Assembly (NCBI GenBank): GCA_947493215.1
Contig: CANLQE010000001.1
Coordinates: 372,001 to 436,000 of the forward strand
Direction: 5' to 3'
From: an uncultured Sphingomonadaceae bacterium
Lineage (GTDB): Bacteria > Pseudomonadota > Alphaproteobacteria > Sphingomonadales > Sphingomonadaceae
DNA: 64,000 nucleotides
Below the pieces are notes generated by a model. That model ran no database searches, was not told the DNA's origin, and was given only the letters and a program-made list of their open reading frames with translations. Both the position numbers and the translations under genes were made by a program. Positions 41,875-50,039 of this stretch are shown piece after piece (position 1 is the stretch's first letter; each line of letters begins with the position of its first letter).

Positions 41875-42484
41875 TGGTCTGCCCGAACCGATGTTGATCT
41901 TGGCCTCAAAGAGCAAAGCGCGGCGCGCGATGCTGGAGGCAGCTGGCGTCGTAATTGAATCGCTGGCGCCCAATGTTGATGAAGACGCTTTGAAAGAAGG
42001 GCTGCGGGCCGATGGTGTGACGGCGCGCAACTTGGCTGACGCGCTGGCTGAAGCGAAAGCGGTGCGATTGTCCCGGCGCATAGGGGTGGCATTGGTACTG
42101 GGCGGTGATCAGCTTCTCGCCTTGGAAGACGGGTCCATGCTCGACAAGCCGGTTGATCGCGATGATGCCAAAGCCCATTTGCGACTGCTCTCTGGCAAGA
42201 AACATAAGCTCTTCAGCGCGGCAGTGATCGCGGATCAGGGGTCGCCCTTGTGGCGGCACGTAGATATCGCCACTTTGACGATGCGGCCGTTAAGCGATGC
42301 GTTTATCGATAGCTATGTCGATGCCGAATGGGACAATATCCGCCACTGTGTGGGATGCTACGAGATTGAAGGGCGCGGCGCGCAGCTTTTTTCAGATATT
42401 AAAGGGAGTCAATTTACGATCATGGGTTTGCCACTGCTGCATTTGCTTGACTATTTGCGCGTCAGAGGCGTGATGCCGTCATGA
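41867..42484 (+). CDS. maf: Maf-family nucleotide pyrophosphatase
   Basis: From ATG 41867 the protein has 205 residues. MLILASKSKARRAMLEAAG is the Maf nucleotide-binding start (SKSKARR in place of the common SxSPRR), and GDQLLALEDG holds the catalytic acidic residues. Maf proteins hydrolyse non-canonical or modified NTPs to guard the nucleotide pool. The longer frame from 41798 is rejected since it overlaps ppsR by 77 nt. The stop overlaps aroE by four bases. Confidence 0.92.
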   Translation: MSDGLPEPMLILASKSKARRAMLEAAGVVIESLAPNVDEDALKEGLRADGVTARNLADALAEAKAVRLSRRIGVALVLGGDQLLALEDGSMLDKPVDRDDAKAHLRLLSGKKHKLFSAAVIADQGSPLWRHVDIATLTMRPLSDAFIDSYVDAEWDNIRHCVGCYEIEGRGAQLFSDIKGSQFTIMGLPLLHLLDYLRVRGVMPS

Positions 42485-43299
42485 CCCAAACACTGCCCTA
42501 TGCGGAAGTGATCGGCGATCCGATTGCGCACAGCAAATCACCGATAATCCATAATTTCTGGCTTCAAAAGCTCGGGATTAAAGCCGATTATCGGATGTTC
42601 CACGTGAAACCGGAAGAATTGGGCGATTATATTGCCACCCGCCGTGATGACCCGAATTGGCAGGGCTGCAATGTTACGCTTCCCCATAAATTGGCCGTGA
42701 TGGATCATGTGTCTGATCCGGGAGAAGTGCGTTCCTCTATCGGCGCAATGAACACCATTGCCCGGACGGAAAACGGCGATCTTTTTGGCACAAACACCGA
42801 CGCTGGCGGCTTTTTCGCGCCTATTGCCGATGTTCCGTTGAGCGGTCAGGATGTCATTGTTGTTGGCGCTGGTGGCGCTGCCCAAGCGGTTTTATTCGCT
42901 TTATCCCGCATTGATGTGGGTTCTGTCACCATGATCAATCGCAATGTTCTTAAAGCTTCGGCCTTGTTGCTCCGCTTTGGGCTCAAGGGGCAGGCATTGG
43001 AACATGGCTCTGCCCTTCCCCAAGCCCGCCTACTGATCAATTCCAGCGCGCTTGGCATGAAGGGGCAGGATGAGCTGAAGATTGATTTGGAAGGGTTGCC
43101 CGATGACGCGATTGTCTATGATCTGGTCTATACGCCGATCAAAACGAAATTGCTTAAGGCTGCCAAGGCGCGAGGCCTTGATACGATTGATGGCTTGTCG
43201 ATGCTAATTGGACAAGCGGCGGTGGCTTTTGAAATTTTCTTTGGCCAGGCTCCGCCACTAGAGCATGACGAAGAGCTGAGAAAGCTGCTCCTGGCATGA
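42481..43299 (+). CDS. aroE: Shikimate dehydrogenase
   Basis: The 272-residue enzyme has GDPIAHSKSPIIHN (shikimate-binding Ser pair), catalytic Lys in NVTLPHK near 63-69, Asp in NTDAGGF near 102, and the NADP loop VVGAGGAAQAVLFAL. It reduces 3-dehydroshikimate to shikimate in aromatic amino acid synthesis. A parS site is embedded at codons for M-F-H-V-K-P. Both ends overlap neighbours by four bases, so maf-aroE-coaE are co-translated. Confidence 0.95.
   Translation: MTQTLPYAEVIGDPIAHSKSPIIHNFWLQKLGIKADYRMFHVKPEELGDYIATRRDDPNWQGCNVTLPHKLAVMDHVSDPGEVRSSIGAMNTIARTENGDLFGTNTDAGGFFAPIADVPLSGQDVIVVGAGGAAQAVLFALSRIDVGSVTMINRNVLKASALLLRFGLKGQALEHGSALPQARLLINSSALGMKGQDELKIDLEGLPDDAIVYDLVYTPIKTKLLKAAKARGLDTIDGLSMLIGQAAVAFEIFFGQAPPLEHDEELRKLLLA
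42596..42611. other. parS: parS site 4 (within aroE)
   Basis: TGTTCCACGTGAAACC differs from the consensus TGTTNCACGTGNAACA only in its last base. It lies 1.6 kb right of the origin, the only one on that side in this window, and is read as part of aroE. Confidence 0.75.
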
Positions 43300-43895
43300 C
43301 AAAACCGATGATCATCGGCCTGACCGGTTCTATCGGCATGGGCAAATCGACGGTCGCGCAGATGTTTGCGGACGAAGGCGTCCCTATTTTTGACGCCGAT
43401 GCTGCCGTGCACGTCTTGCAGGGGCCGGGCGGCGCGTTGGTGTCGCAAATCGAAGCTTTGTTTCCTGGGACTACCAATGAAATGGGCGTCGATCGTCAGA
43501 AGTTGGGCCCTGCCGTGCTAGGCAATCCAGATGCGCTGGCCAAATTGGAAGCTCTGATTCATCCGGCAGTCGGGGCGATGCGGCTTGAATTTCTCGACCA
43601 GAATAAAACCGCTCCGATGATATTGTTCGACATTCCATTATTGTTCGAAAAAAGCGGCGCTGCCGGTATCGATCACGTCATCGTGGTGTCCGCATCGGCC
43701 GAAGATCAGCGGGAGCGCGTGCTGCGCCGCCCCGGGATGACGCCGGAAAAATTTGCAAAGATAAACGCCCTGCAAATGCCGGATGAAGAAAAGCGCAAAC
43801 GGGCTGATTTTGTAATCGACACATCGCAGTCTCTGGAAGAAACACGGCAGCAGGTGCAAAATACCATAGAAAAATTGAAAGCTTCTCTTGCCTAA
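43296..43895 (+). CDS. coaE: Dephospho-CoA kinase
   Basis: The 199-residue P-loop kinase has GLTGSIGMGKSTVAQMF at the N-terminus, FDADAAVHVL as the dephospho-CoA contact and DIPLLFEKSG as the CoaE motif. It phosphorylates the 3'-OH of dephospho-CoA, the last step of CoA synthesis. Start overlaps aroE stop (ATGA); dnaQ follows after 27 nt. Confidence 0.95.
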   Translation: MTKPMIIGLTGSIGMGKSTVAQMFADEGVPIFDADAAVHVLQGPGGALVSQIEALFPGTTNEMGVDRQKLGPAVLGNPDALAKLEALIHPAVGAMRLEFLDQNKTAPMILFDIPLLFEKSGAAGIDHVIVVSASAEDQRERVLRRPGMTPEKFAKINALQMPDEEKRKRADFVIDTSQSLEETRQQVQNTIEKLKASLA

Positions 43896-43922
43896 CCGGA
43901 AATTGAGTCCGATATTGTCCTT

Positions 43923-44621
43923 ATGCGTGAGATAATTTTCGACACTGAAACCACCGGATTCGACCCTCAAAGTGGCGACCGGATGGTCGAAATAGGCTGC
44001 ATTGAAATGGTCGACCGGATTGAAACCGGTAATAGCTTTCATTGCTATTATAATCCGCAGCGTCCGATGCCGAAATCAGCAGAAGAAGTACACGGACTTT
44101 CGGACATATTCCTGTCCGACAAAAAGCTGTTCGCGCACGGCGCAGACGAACTGCTCGAATTTCTTGGTGACGCTAATCTGGTCGCGCACAATGCGCAGTT
44201 TGATTTTAATTTCCTGAATGCTGAGCTGATCTTGTGCGGTAAGACAGCGATCTCGCAATTTCGTATGGTCGATACGCTGGCAATCGCAAAGGTGAAACAC
44301 CCCGGCGCGAAATTGTCTTTGGACGCGCTGTGTAGCCGCTACGGCATTGATCGCAGCCATCGCGTGAAACATGGCGCTTTGCTTGATGCAGAATTGCTGA
44401 CACAGCTTTATATCGAGCTTACCGGTGGCCGGCAGATTGGCCTTGGGTTGGCGGATGATAAAGCGGTTTCCGATGCCAATGAGCGCCAACCGACGCAAAA
44501 GGAAGCAGCGTTGCGGCGGCAGTTTATCGCGCCGCGACCGCATAGCGCCAGCGCCGAAGAACTCACGCGTCATGCGGCGTTTATGGAAGGCATAAAAGAC
44601 CCACTCTGGGCCAAAAGCTGA
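43923..44621 (+). CDS. dnaQ: DNA polymerase III epsilon subunit (3'-5' exonuclease)
   Basis: The 232-residue DEDDh exonuclease has Exo I IFDTETTGFD near 5-14, Exo II VAHNAQFDFNFL and Exo III HGALLDAELLTQLY with the catalytic His. A C-terminal tail binds the polymerase core. It proofreads during replication. Its place next to the origin follows the alphaproteobacterial order maf-aroE-coaE-dnaQ; the secB gene that usually follows is missing here and hpf comes instead. Confidence 0.95.
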   Translation: MREIIFDTETTGFDPQSGDRMVEIGCIEMVDRIETGNSFHCYYNPQRPMPKSAEEVHGLSDIFLSDKKLFAHGADELLEFLGDANLVAHNAQFDFNFLNAELILCGKTAISQFRMVDTLAIAKVKHPGAKLSLDALCSRYGIDRSHRVKHGALLDAELLTQLYIELTGGRQIGLGLADDKAVSDANERQPTQKEAALRRQFIAPRPHSASAEELTRHAAFMEGIKDPLWAKS

Positions 44622-44687
44622 CAGACGAAATTGGTTTTATTTCTGAATGATTACAAAGATATTGCGCAACCATAATGGAGAAAAAAT

Positions 44688-45260
44688 ATGGAAATTCGTG
44701 TTTCAGGACATCAAGTGGATACCGGCGACGCGCTCCAAGGCCATGTTGACGATCGAATGAATGCGGTAGCCGCCAAATATTTCCCCAAGGCCATTTCCAG
44801 TCATGCGACATTTAGCAAAGCGCCGCACAATCACTTTCAATGCGACATTGTCTCCCACATTATGACGGGCCTGATGCTGAAATCAGAGGCCCGTGCTGGC
44901 GATGCGCATCAGGCGTTTGAACAAGCCGCCGACAAGATTGAAAAACAGCTGCGCCGTTACATGCGTCGTTTGAATGATCACCATGTTCAGGCGCAATATG
45001 CCGCCAAGCAAGAAGAAGCCGCTTATCGGGTTTTTGATTCAGGCGATGATGAAGAAGAACAGGATGCTGCGTCTGATTCTCCACCTATTATCGCTGAAAC
45101 AAGTACCGATATTCCCGAAGCGAGCGTGTCCAACGCGGTGATGATGATGGATTTGCGTAATACCAGCGCGCTATTGTTCAAAAATGCTGGAACTGGATCG
45201 CATAATATGGTTTACCGCCGCCCGGATGGTACTATTGGCTGGGTCGAACCTCAAAAGTAG
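44688..45260 (+). CDS. hpf: Long-form ribosome hibernation promoting factor
   Basis: The 190-residue protein has the S30AE/YfiA domain (about 1-105; EIRVSGHQVDTGDALQGHV, RRYMRRLNDHH) and a C-terminal dimerisation domain (VMMMDLRNTSALLFKNAGTGSHNMVYRRPDGTIGWVEP) joined by an acidic linker. Long HPF pairs ribosomes into 100S particles at rest. It starts a new unit after a 66-nt gap with GGAGAAAAAAT before the ATG. It neighbours ptsN, as in many Proteobacteria, but without rpoN. Confidence 0.92.
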   Translation: MEIRVSGHQVDTGDALQGHVDDRMNAVAAKYFPKAISSHATFSKAPHNHFQCDIVSHIMTGLMLKSEARAGDAHQAFEQAADKIEKQLRRYMRRLNDHHVQAQYAAKQEEAAYRVFDSGDDEEEQDAASDSPPIIAETSTDIPEASVSNAVMMMDLRNTSALLFKNAGTGSHNMVYRRPDGTIGWVEPQK

Positions 45261-45283
45261 CTTTTTTTGCTTTTAAGCCCCCC

Positions 45284-45308
45284 AGTTCGTCATCAATATT
45301 GGCGAACT
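45284..45308 (+). other. Hairpin after hpf
   Basis: AGTTCGTCA and TGGCGAACT form a 9-bp stem with one G-U pair and a 7-nt loop, 24 nt after the hpf stop. No T-run follows, so it is either a weak or Rho-assisted terminator or an mRNA 3' stabiliser. Confidence 0.45.
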
Positions 45309-45402
45309 CATGTTTGTGATCAGCTGCATCTCGTGATGGCGTTTCGCCTGTGAGGATGTATTGCGTAGTAAAAATTCAGGCCAGCGAGTCTGAGAGGATA
45401 AA

Positions 45403-45870
45403 ATGGAATATTTATCAGTTCATATCGATTCCGCCGCTATAATGGCGAGTGCGACAGTCCTATCAAAGCAACAGATTTTCGCCACATTAGCGAAAAAAGC
45501 GGCTCAGTCTTATGGGTTGGACGCAGACGTGGTGCTGGAGCGCCTCAACGATCGCGAAACTCTCGGTTCCACCGGTTTTGGTGGATCGGTCGCTATTCCC
45601 CACGCCAGAATCAAAGAGTTGGACCAATGTGTCGGCTTGTTCATTCGCCTCGAATCCTCGGTCGACTTTGATGCTCATGATGGCCAGGATGTGGACATGA
45701 TCTTTGGTCTATTGTCACCCGAGCAAGGTAGCGCGGAACATCTTAAAGCCTTGGCAGAAGTTTCACGGTTTCTGCGCGATGAGACTGTTGTCGCAAAATT
45801 ACGCGGTGCCGCTTCGGAAGATGCGCTCTATGTCTTGCTGACCGGGCAACAGGATCAGCAAGCAGCCTAA
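45403..45870 (+). CDS. ptsN: PTS IIA-like nitrogen-regulatory protein PtsN
   Basis: The 155-residue EIIA-type domain has the phosphorylated His in GGSVAIPHARI near 64-74. It takes phosphate from the nitrogen PTS and controls potassium, nitrogen and carbon responses by protein contact. GAGAGGATAA precedes the ATG. It shares one base with the thioesterase gene (TAATG). Confidence 0.92.
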   Translation: MEYLSVHIDSAAIMASATVLSKQQIFATLAKKAAQSYGLDADVVLERLNDRETLGSTGFGGSVAIPHARIKELDQCVGLFIRLESSVDFDAHDGQDVDMIFGLLSPEQGSAEHLKALAEVSRFLRDETVVAKLRGAASEDALYVLLTGQQDQQAA

Positions 45871-46364
45871 TGGCTCAAGAGAATGACTCCGTAGAGAATG
45901 ACTCAGCGGAAGAGCCGAACGGCTCCCATGAACATTTTCGCGGCCTAGAGCGACTCTACAAAGAAGCGCCGATCAACCAATTGTTTCAATCGGATCTCGA
46001 CATTATCGAACGCGGTTTTGCAAGAATCACCTTTGCGGTTGATGAGCGTCACTATCATGCAGCCGGTGCCGTTCACGGGACCAGCTATTTCAAGATGCTC
46101 GATGATGCGGCCTTTTATGCTGCCAATAGTCTGGTGTCTGACCGATTTTTACTGACAACCGCCTTCAACCTGCTGTTCACCCGGCCGCTGAAATCGAGCA
46201 CCGTGACCGCAGAAGGTCGCTGGGTCAGCGGAAAAAGGCGCGTTTTTGTGGCTGATTCTCGGCTTATTGACGAGGAGGGTGAAGAAATTGCCCGCGGAAC
46301 CGGAACATTCATGCGTTCTCACATCCCGCTGGCGTCGCTCCCTGGCTATAAGCAGGATCTATGA
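45870..46364 (+). CDS. PaaI-family thioesterase
   Basis: The 164-residue hotdog-fold protein begins with an acidic, non-conserved 25-residue tail. AAGAVHGTSYFKMLDDAAFYAANSL is the hotdog helix with the HGxxxxxxDxA pattern typical of PaaI-like thioesterases, followed by RPLKSSTVTAEGRWVSGKR. It would hydrolyse an acyl- or aryl-CoA. Its start shares a base with the ptsN stop, and its stop overlaps the DUF1491 start. Confidence 0.82.
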   Translation: MAQENDSVENDSAEEPNGSHEHFRGLERLYKEAPINQLFQSDLDIIERGFARITFAVDERHYHAAGAVHGTSYFKMLDDAAFYAANSLVSDRFLLTTAFNLLFTRPLKSSTVTAEGRWVSGKRRVFVADSRLIDEEGEEIARGTGTFMRSHIPLASLPGYKQDL

Positions 46365-46696
46365 TCGAACCACGACTGTCTGCCGAGATGATCGTGCAGT
46401 CCTTGTTGCGCAAAGTGAATCAGGAAGGCGGTTTTGGAGCGGTCCTTCGTAAAGGCGACCGAATCTCTGGCGCGATCCTGATAATATGCGTCGAAAAGGG
46501 TAAAGATCCGCGGCTTCTGGAGAAAATGCCGAGCCTGGACGGTCCATCGACTTGGCAGGTGATTTGGCCGCAAGATACTGAAAAACAACAAAATTTAGAC
46601 GAATATTTGAAGCGCCGAAGTGGATTTGATCCCGATCTATGGTTAATTGAACTGGACATCCCAGATGCGGAACGGCTCATCGCTCAAATGACCTGA
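46361..46696 (+). CDS. DUF1491 family protein
   Basis: This 111-residue protein, starting IEPRLSAEMIVQSLLRKV and containing GAVLRKGDRISGAILI, fits DUF1491, a family confined mostly to Alphaproteobacteria. No function is known to me. It is translationally coupled to the thioesterase (ATGA) and ends the hpf-side gene group. A later stretch DPDLWLIELDIPDAERLI is the family's usual C-terminus. Confidence 0.8.
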   Translation: MIEPRLSAEMIVQSLLRKVNQEGGFGAVLRKGDRISGAILIICVEKGKDPRLLEKMPSLDGPSTWQVIWPQDTEKQQNLDEYLKRRSGFDPDLWLIELDIPDAERLIAQMT

Positions 46697-46889
46697 TTTC
46701 TTGACTTTGTTGCACTGCACCCTATTTCGCGAGCAACTTTGAAGCAAAGGTTGTTCCGAGGGATTGTCCATATGGACGCGGAATAAACATGCAGACGGAG
46801 GGAACAGGGATAAGCTGTTGGTTGGTTTTTAAGCTTATTTTACGCAGGTTTTGGCTTGCACTGGACTCGCCGCATAAAATAACAGGTTT

Positions 46890-47591
46890 ATGAGCAAAAT
46901 TTTTAAAGCTGCGAGCGTATTCTCGCTCGCATTATCTACGGTCGCGGCTCTGGCTGTGACCGATGCGTCATTCGCATTGGAAGCTAATGATGATACGCCA
47001 GAAACCGAGATCGTTATTGATCCGGATATGCTGGATTCCGCAAATGAAGCCGCTCCCGTAATTTTCGGAGAACCAAAGGCCGTTATTGCCGAAATTCCTC
47101 AGGATATTATCGAAGCAGACCGGCTTGCCAATGAAGAGCAGGCGTCCACAGAGACCGTTGGTTTCAACAATGATGGTGCTAGCTCGCTGCGTCAGCTTGT
47201 CGGTCAGCAATCGCTTGAAGGTTCGTTGAGCAAGGAAATGCAGTGTCTTGCCGGGACTGTCTATTTTGAATCAAAAGGCGAAACATTGGCTGGCCAGCTT
47301 GCGGTTGCCCGGGTCGTGATGGCCCGGACTGCTTCTTCGCGTTTCCCCAACACCATGTGCGGCGTTGTTTATCAGCGCAAACAATTCTCTTTTATTCGCG
47401 GCGGCAAGATGCCACGCATCAATAAAGGGCACCGCCATTGGCGCAACGCCGTTGCAATTGCAAAAATTGCGATGAATGATGGTTGGAAAAGCCCGGTTGA
47501 AGGCGCTTTATTCTTTCATGCCCGTTATGTATCGCCCGGCTGGCGGTTGAAGCGGATGGCGACGATCGATAATCATATTTTCTATCGGTAA
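46890..47591 (+). CDS. Cell wall hydrolase, SleB-like (Hydrolase_2)
   Basis: The 233-residue protein has a signal peptide (cleavage near SFALEA, residue 30), an acidic Pro-rich middle part, and a C-terminal SleB domain: LAGTVYFESKGETLAGQLAVARVVMAR with the catalytic Glu near 134, then QFSFIRGGK and ALFFHARYVSPGW. It cleaves peptidoglycan glycan strands as a lytic transglycosylase-type enzyme in the periplasm. A 193-nt gap with TCCATATGGA (46768-46777) precedes it. A terminator follows. Confidence 0.87.
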   Translation: MSKIFKAASVFSLALSTVAALAVTDASFALEANDDTPETEIVIDPDMLDSANEAAPVIFGEPKAVIAEIPQDIIEADRLANEEQASTETVGFNNDGASSLRQLVGQQSLEGSLSKEMQCLAGTVYFESKGETLAGQLAVARVVMARTASSRFPNTMCGVVYQRKQFSFIRGGKMPRINKGHRHWRNAVAIAKIAMNDGWKSPVEGALFFHARYVSPGWRLKRMATIDNHIFYR

Positions 47592-47616
47592 ATCCGACGA
47601 CATGCTGATTTTATAG

Positions 47617-47645
47617 AGGCTCCCAATTGGGGGCCTTTATTTTGT
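47617..47645 (+). terminator. Rho-independent terminator after the cell wall hydrolase
   Basis: AGGCTCCC and GGGGGCCT form an 8-bp stem (one G-U pair) around AATT, followed by TTTATTTTG. Its U-tract runs into the SOS box at 47644. Confidence 0.85.
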
Positions 47646-47658
47646 TCTGTTTATGTTC
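47644..47658. promoter_or_regulatory. SOS box (LexA site) of mmcB
   Basis: GTTC-N7-GTTC is the LexA-binding direct repeat of Alphaproteobacteria. Here both halves are exact with a 7-nt spacer, 12 nt before the mmcB start codon. In Caulobacter, mmcB belongs to the SOS regulon, which matches. Confidence 0.88.
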
Positions 47659-47670
47659 TAATCTTTCGTC

Positions 47671-48225
47671 ATGATGATAGAACAAAGCGATTCGCCCCTA
47701 ACTGCCGCTGTGCTAGTGCCCAATCCTGAATCGACGCCCGGCGGAATGAAAGATCATCTTTCTCCTTTAACCGGTGCTGCAGCAGTGGCTCGCGGTGTTG
47801 CACGGCTATTCTCGCGGCACGATATCATGGTTCTGTCAGAAGTTAGCCTGCCCAACAAACGGCGCGCGGACTTGATGGGAGTCGATGCCAAGGGACAGAT
47901 TGTGATCGTTGAAATAAAGGTCGCGCGCGGCGATTTGCTGGGCGATAATAAATGGACCGAATATCTCGATTATTGTGACCGCTTTTACTGGGCCTTGCCA
48001 AGCGGCTTTGATGCCTCACCATTGGATAGGCCAGAGTTCATGCCGGACCGCGCTGGATTGATTGTTGCGGACGCTTATGATGCCGAGATGGTTCGCTCTG
48101 CTGCCACCCATGCCCTCGCGCCAGCGCGGCGGAAGACAGAGACTATGCGCCTAGCGCGACGGTCTATGCAGCGATTATCTGCGGTAAATGGCTGGATTGA
48201 TCCTGAAGCACGGGAATTTTACTGA
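47671..48225 (+). CDS. mmcB: MmcB family DNA repair protein
   Basis: This is a 184-residue PD-(D/E)xK-like nuclease. RADLMGVDAKGQIVIVEIKVARGDLLGDNKW near 64-95 supplies Asp, and Glu-x-Lys in VEIKV. In Caulobacter MmcB is SOS-induced and protects against mitomycin C damage. Two tandem ATGs start the gene. The LexA box lies directly upstream, so DNA damage should induce it. It converges on the ankyrin gene with a 15-nt gap. Confidence 0.88.
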   Translation: MMIEQSDSPLTAAVLVPNPESTPGGMKDHLSPLTGAAAVARGVARLFSRHDIMVLSEVSLPNKRRADLMGVDAKGQIVIVEIKVARGDLLGDNKWTEYLDYCDRFYWALPSGFDASPLDRPEFMPDRAGLIVADAYDAEMVRSAATHALAPARRKTETMRLARRSMQRLSAVNGWIDPEAREFY

Positions 48226-48240
48226 ACAGTGTTGTAACGC

Positions 48241-48897
48241 TTAGCCTTCGGGACCAAAAAACCGTTCTTTAGATTCCGGCTTTTTTTCTTGATCCGCTTT
48301 TTCGATTTCCGCCAATATGGCAGAAGCGCGACGATCCCGCGTCGCATAATCGCGCGCTGAGAGGCCGGCTAGAGTATCGGTACGATCGGGATCGGCGCCG
48401 TTTTTCAGCAAGATTCGTGTCATTTCAGAATCGCGCAGCTGAACGGCTCTTATCAAGGCTGTTTCACCCTGATTATTGGTCTGATTGACGTTGGCTTTTT
48501 TGCTCAACAACACTCTTGCGCCTTCGATAAAGCGCAATTGGGTTGCTAGCATCAGCGGCGTTGTGCCGTTTTTATCTTGAAGATTAGGATTGGCGCCTTT
48601 CTGCAAGAGAAACCCGGTCCATGTGGAATCCCGGCGGGCTACAACAATGTGCAGCGCCGTTTCGCCAGTGGAACTGTCCCTGGTGTTCACGATAACGGTT
48701 CCAGGCTTATTCAGAAATTTGGTTGCTTCGGTGCCGTCACGATCTTTGACTGCCTTCAGGAAATTATAGCTAGCCGAAAATTGCGCAGTGGCGGTGCTTG
48801 GGATTGCGAGAGAAAAGATGACCAATATGGCTGCAAAGGCCTGCATAATAGCGGTTGGTCTGTTGATCCGTGAAAATGTGATGCTGCCCCGAAGCAT
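48241..48897 (-). CDS. Exported ankyrin-repeat protein
   Basis: The protein has 218 residues with a hydrophobic export signal (AFAAILVIFSLAIPSTATAQ), then about four ankyrin repeats from residue 75: TGETALHIVVARRD, NGTTPLMLATQLRF, QGETALIRAVQLRD and LAGLSARDYATRD. The charged tail ends KPESKERFFGPEG. It is likely a periplasmic scaffold for protein contacts. Start is uncertain: ATG 48897 or an internal ATG at 48846, which would put the signal at the very N-terminus. Confidence 0.82.
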   Translation of the reverse strand: MLRGSITFSRINRPTAIMQAFAAILVIFSLAIPSTATAQFSASYNFLKAVKDRDGTEATKFLNKPGTVIVNTRDSSTGETALHIVVARRDSTWTGFLLQKGANPNLQDKNGTTPLMLATQLRFIEGARVLLSKKANVNQTNNQGETALIRAVQLRDSEMTRILLKNGADPDRTDTLAGLSARDYATRDRRASAILAEIEKADQEKKPESKERFFGPEG

Positions 48898-48987
48898 AAT
48901 ATGCTGCCCTATATAAAATTGAAAATCTATCGCTCGTTGACGATAGAAGTCGTCAATTATTAGTTGAATAATCTACCATAGCAGACC

Positions 48988-49605
48988 ATGTCTGGCCGCA
49001 TGATGAACAAATTTCTATCTGTCCTTTCGACTGTGCTTCTACTGTCGCTTCTATCAGGCTGCAACCCGGCTTCTTCCGGCAATGAACAAACCGAGCCACC
49101 ACTGGCCGGGGCAACAATTGGCGGCAGCTTTACGCTCACCAATCAGGATGGCGGCAAAAGTTCCGATACAGACTTCACTGGCCAATATCGGATCATCTAT
49201 TTTGGCTATAGCTATTGCCCTGATGTGTGTCCTGTTGATCTGCAAAGATTGATGCAGGGGCTGGCATTGGCGGAGAAAAATGATCCGACTCTGGCAGAGA
49301 AAGTCCAGCCGATTTTCATCACCATAGACCCTGAACGCGACCGGCCAGAGCAGCTAAAGCAATATGTAGAGGCTTTTCATCCGCGTCTTATCGGTCTGAC
49401 CGGCAGCGTGGAAGAGATTGCCGAGGTCGCGAAAAAATATGTCATAATCTATGGTAAGCGAGAGGATGAAGGCGCGAGCGAATATCTTGTGGACCATAGC
49501 CGGCAAGGTTATCTTTTCGGACCCAATGGTGAACCGGTTGCACTGCTTCCCTATGACGGCACCCCGCAGGAAATTGCGGATGAAATCACCCGGTGGATGC
49601 GATAA
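48988..49605 (+). CDS. SCO1/SenC family copper chaperone lipoprotein
   Basis: The 205-residue protein has a lipobox LLSGC with Cys25 and a thioredoxin-like SCO domain with SYCPDVCP (Cys77, Cys81) and the copper-binding His in VDHSRQGYLFG. SCO proteins deliver copper to the CuA site of cytochrome c oxidase or reduce its cysteines. ATG 48988 is used; tandem ATGs at 49000 and 49003 are also possible. It overlaps the next gene by 13 nt. Confidence 0.88.
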   Translation: MSGRMMNKFLSVLSTVLLLSLLSGCNPASSGNEQTEPPLAGATIGGSFTLTNQDGGKSSDTDFTGQYRIIYFGYSYCPDVCPVDLQRLMQGLALAEKNDPTLAEKVQPIFITIDPERDRPEQLKQYVEAFHPRLIGLTGSVEEIAEVAKKYVIIYGKREDEGASEYLVDHSRQGYLFGPNGEPVALLPYDGTPQEIADEITRWMR

Positions 49606-50039
49606 ATAAGGAAGCTCCTTTTTGGGAACAGCCGCTTGATACGCTGGACCGCGCGCAATGGGAGGCTTTGTGCGATGGCTGCGGTAAATGTTGTTTGCTG
49701 AAGGCCGAAGATGAAGATGATGGCAATATCTATATGACCAATATTGCCTGCAAGCTTCTCGACACGCAAAGCGCACAGTGCAGCGATTATCGCCGCCGCC
49801 GCTATTATGTGCCCGATTGTGTCCGCCTGACACGGGGCAAACTGGAACAATTTACCTGGCTTCCCGACAGCTGCGCCTATAAAATGCGGGCGCGCGATCT
49901 GCCGCTGCCAGAATGGCACTATCTGGTCTCGGGCGACCGGGAAACGATTCACAAAACCGGGAATTCGATCCGCGGCAAAGTGATAACGGAGGTGGAAGCT
50001 GGGCCGATTGAACAGCATATCCTCGATAGACCGCTCTAA
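49593..50039 (+). CDS. YcgN/YkgJ-type cysteine cluster protein (UPF0260)
   Basis: The 148-residue protein has CDGCGKCC at 27-34 and further conserved Cys in NIACKLLD, QCSDY and PDCVRL, the YcgN arrangement thought to bind Zn2+ or an Fe-S cluster. The final part (WHYLVSGDRETIH) is also conserved. Function is unknown. Start ATG lies in the last codons of the SCO gene, so translation is coupled. Confidence 0.85.
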   Translation: MDAINKEAPFWEQPLDTLDRAQWEALCDGCGKCCLLKAEDEDDGNIYMTNIACKLLDTQSAQCSDYRRRRYYVPDCVRLTRGKLEQFTWLPDSCAYKMRARDLPLPEWHYLVSGDRETIHKTGNSIRGKVITEVEAGPIEQHILDRPL

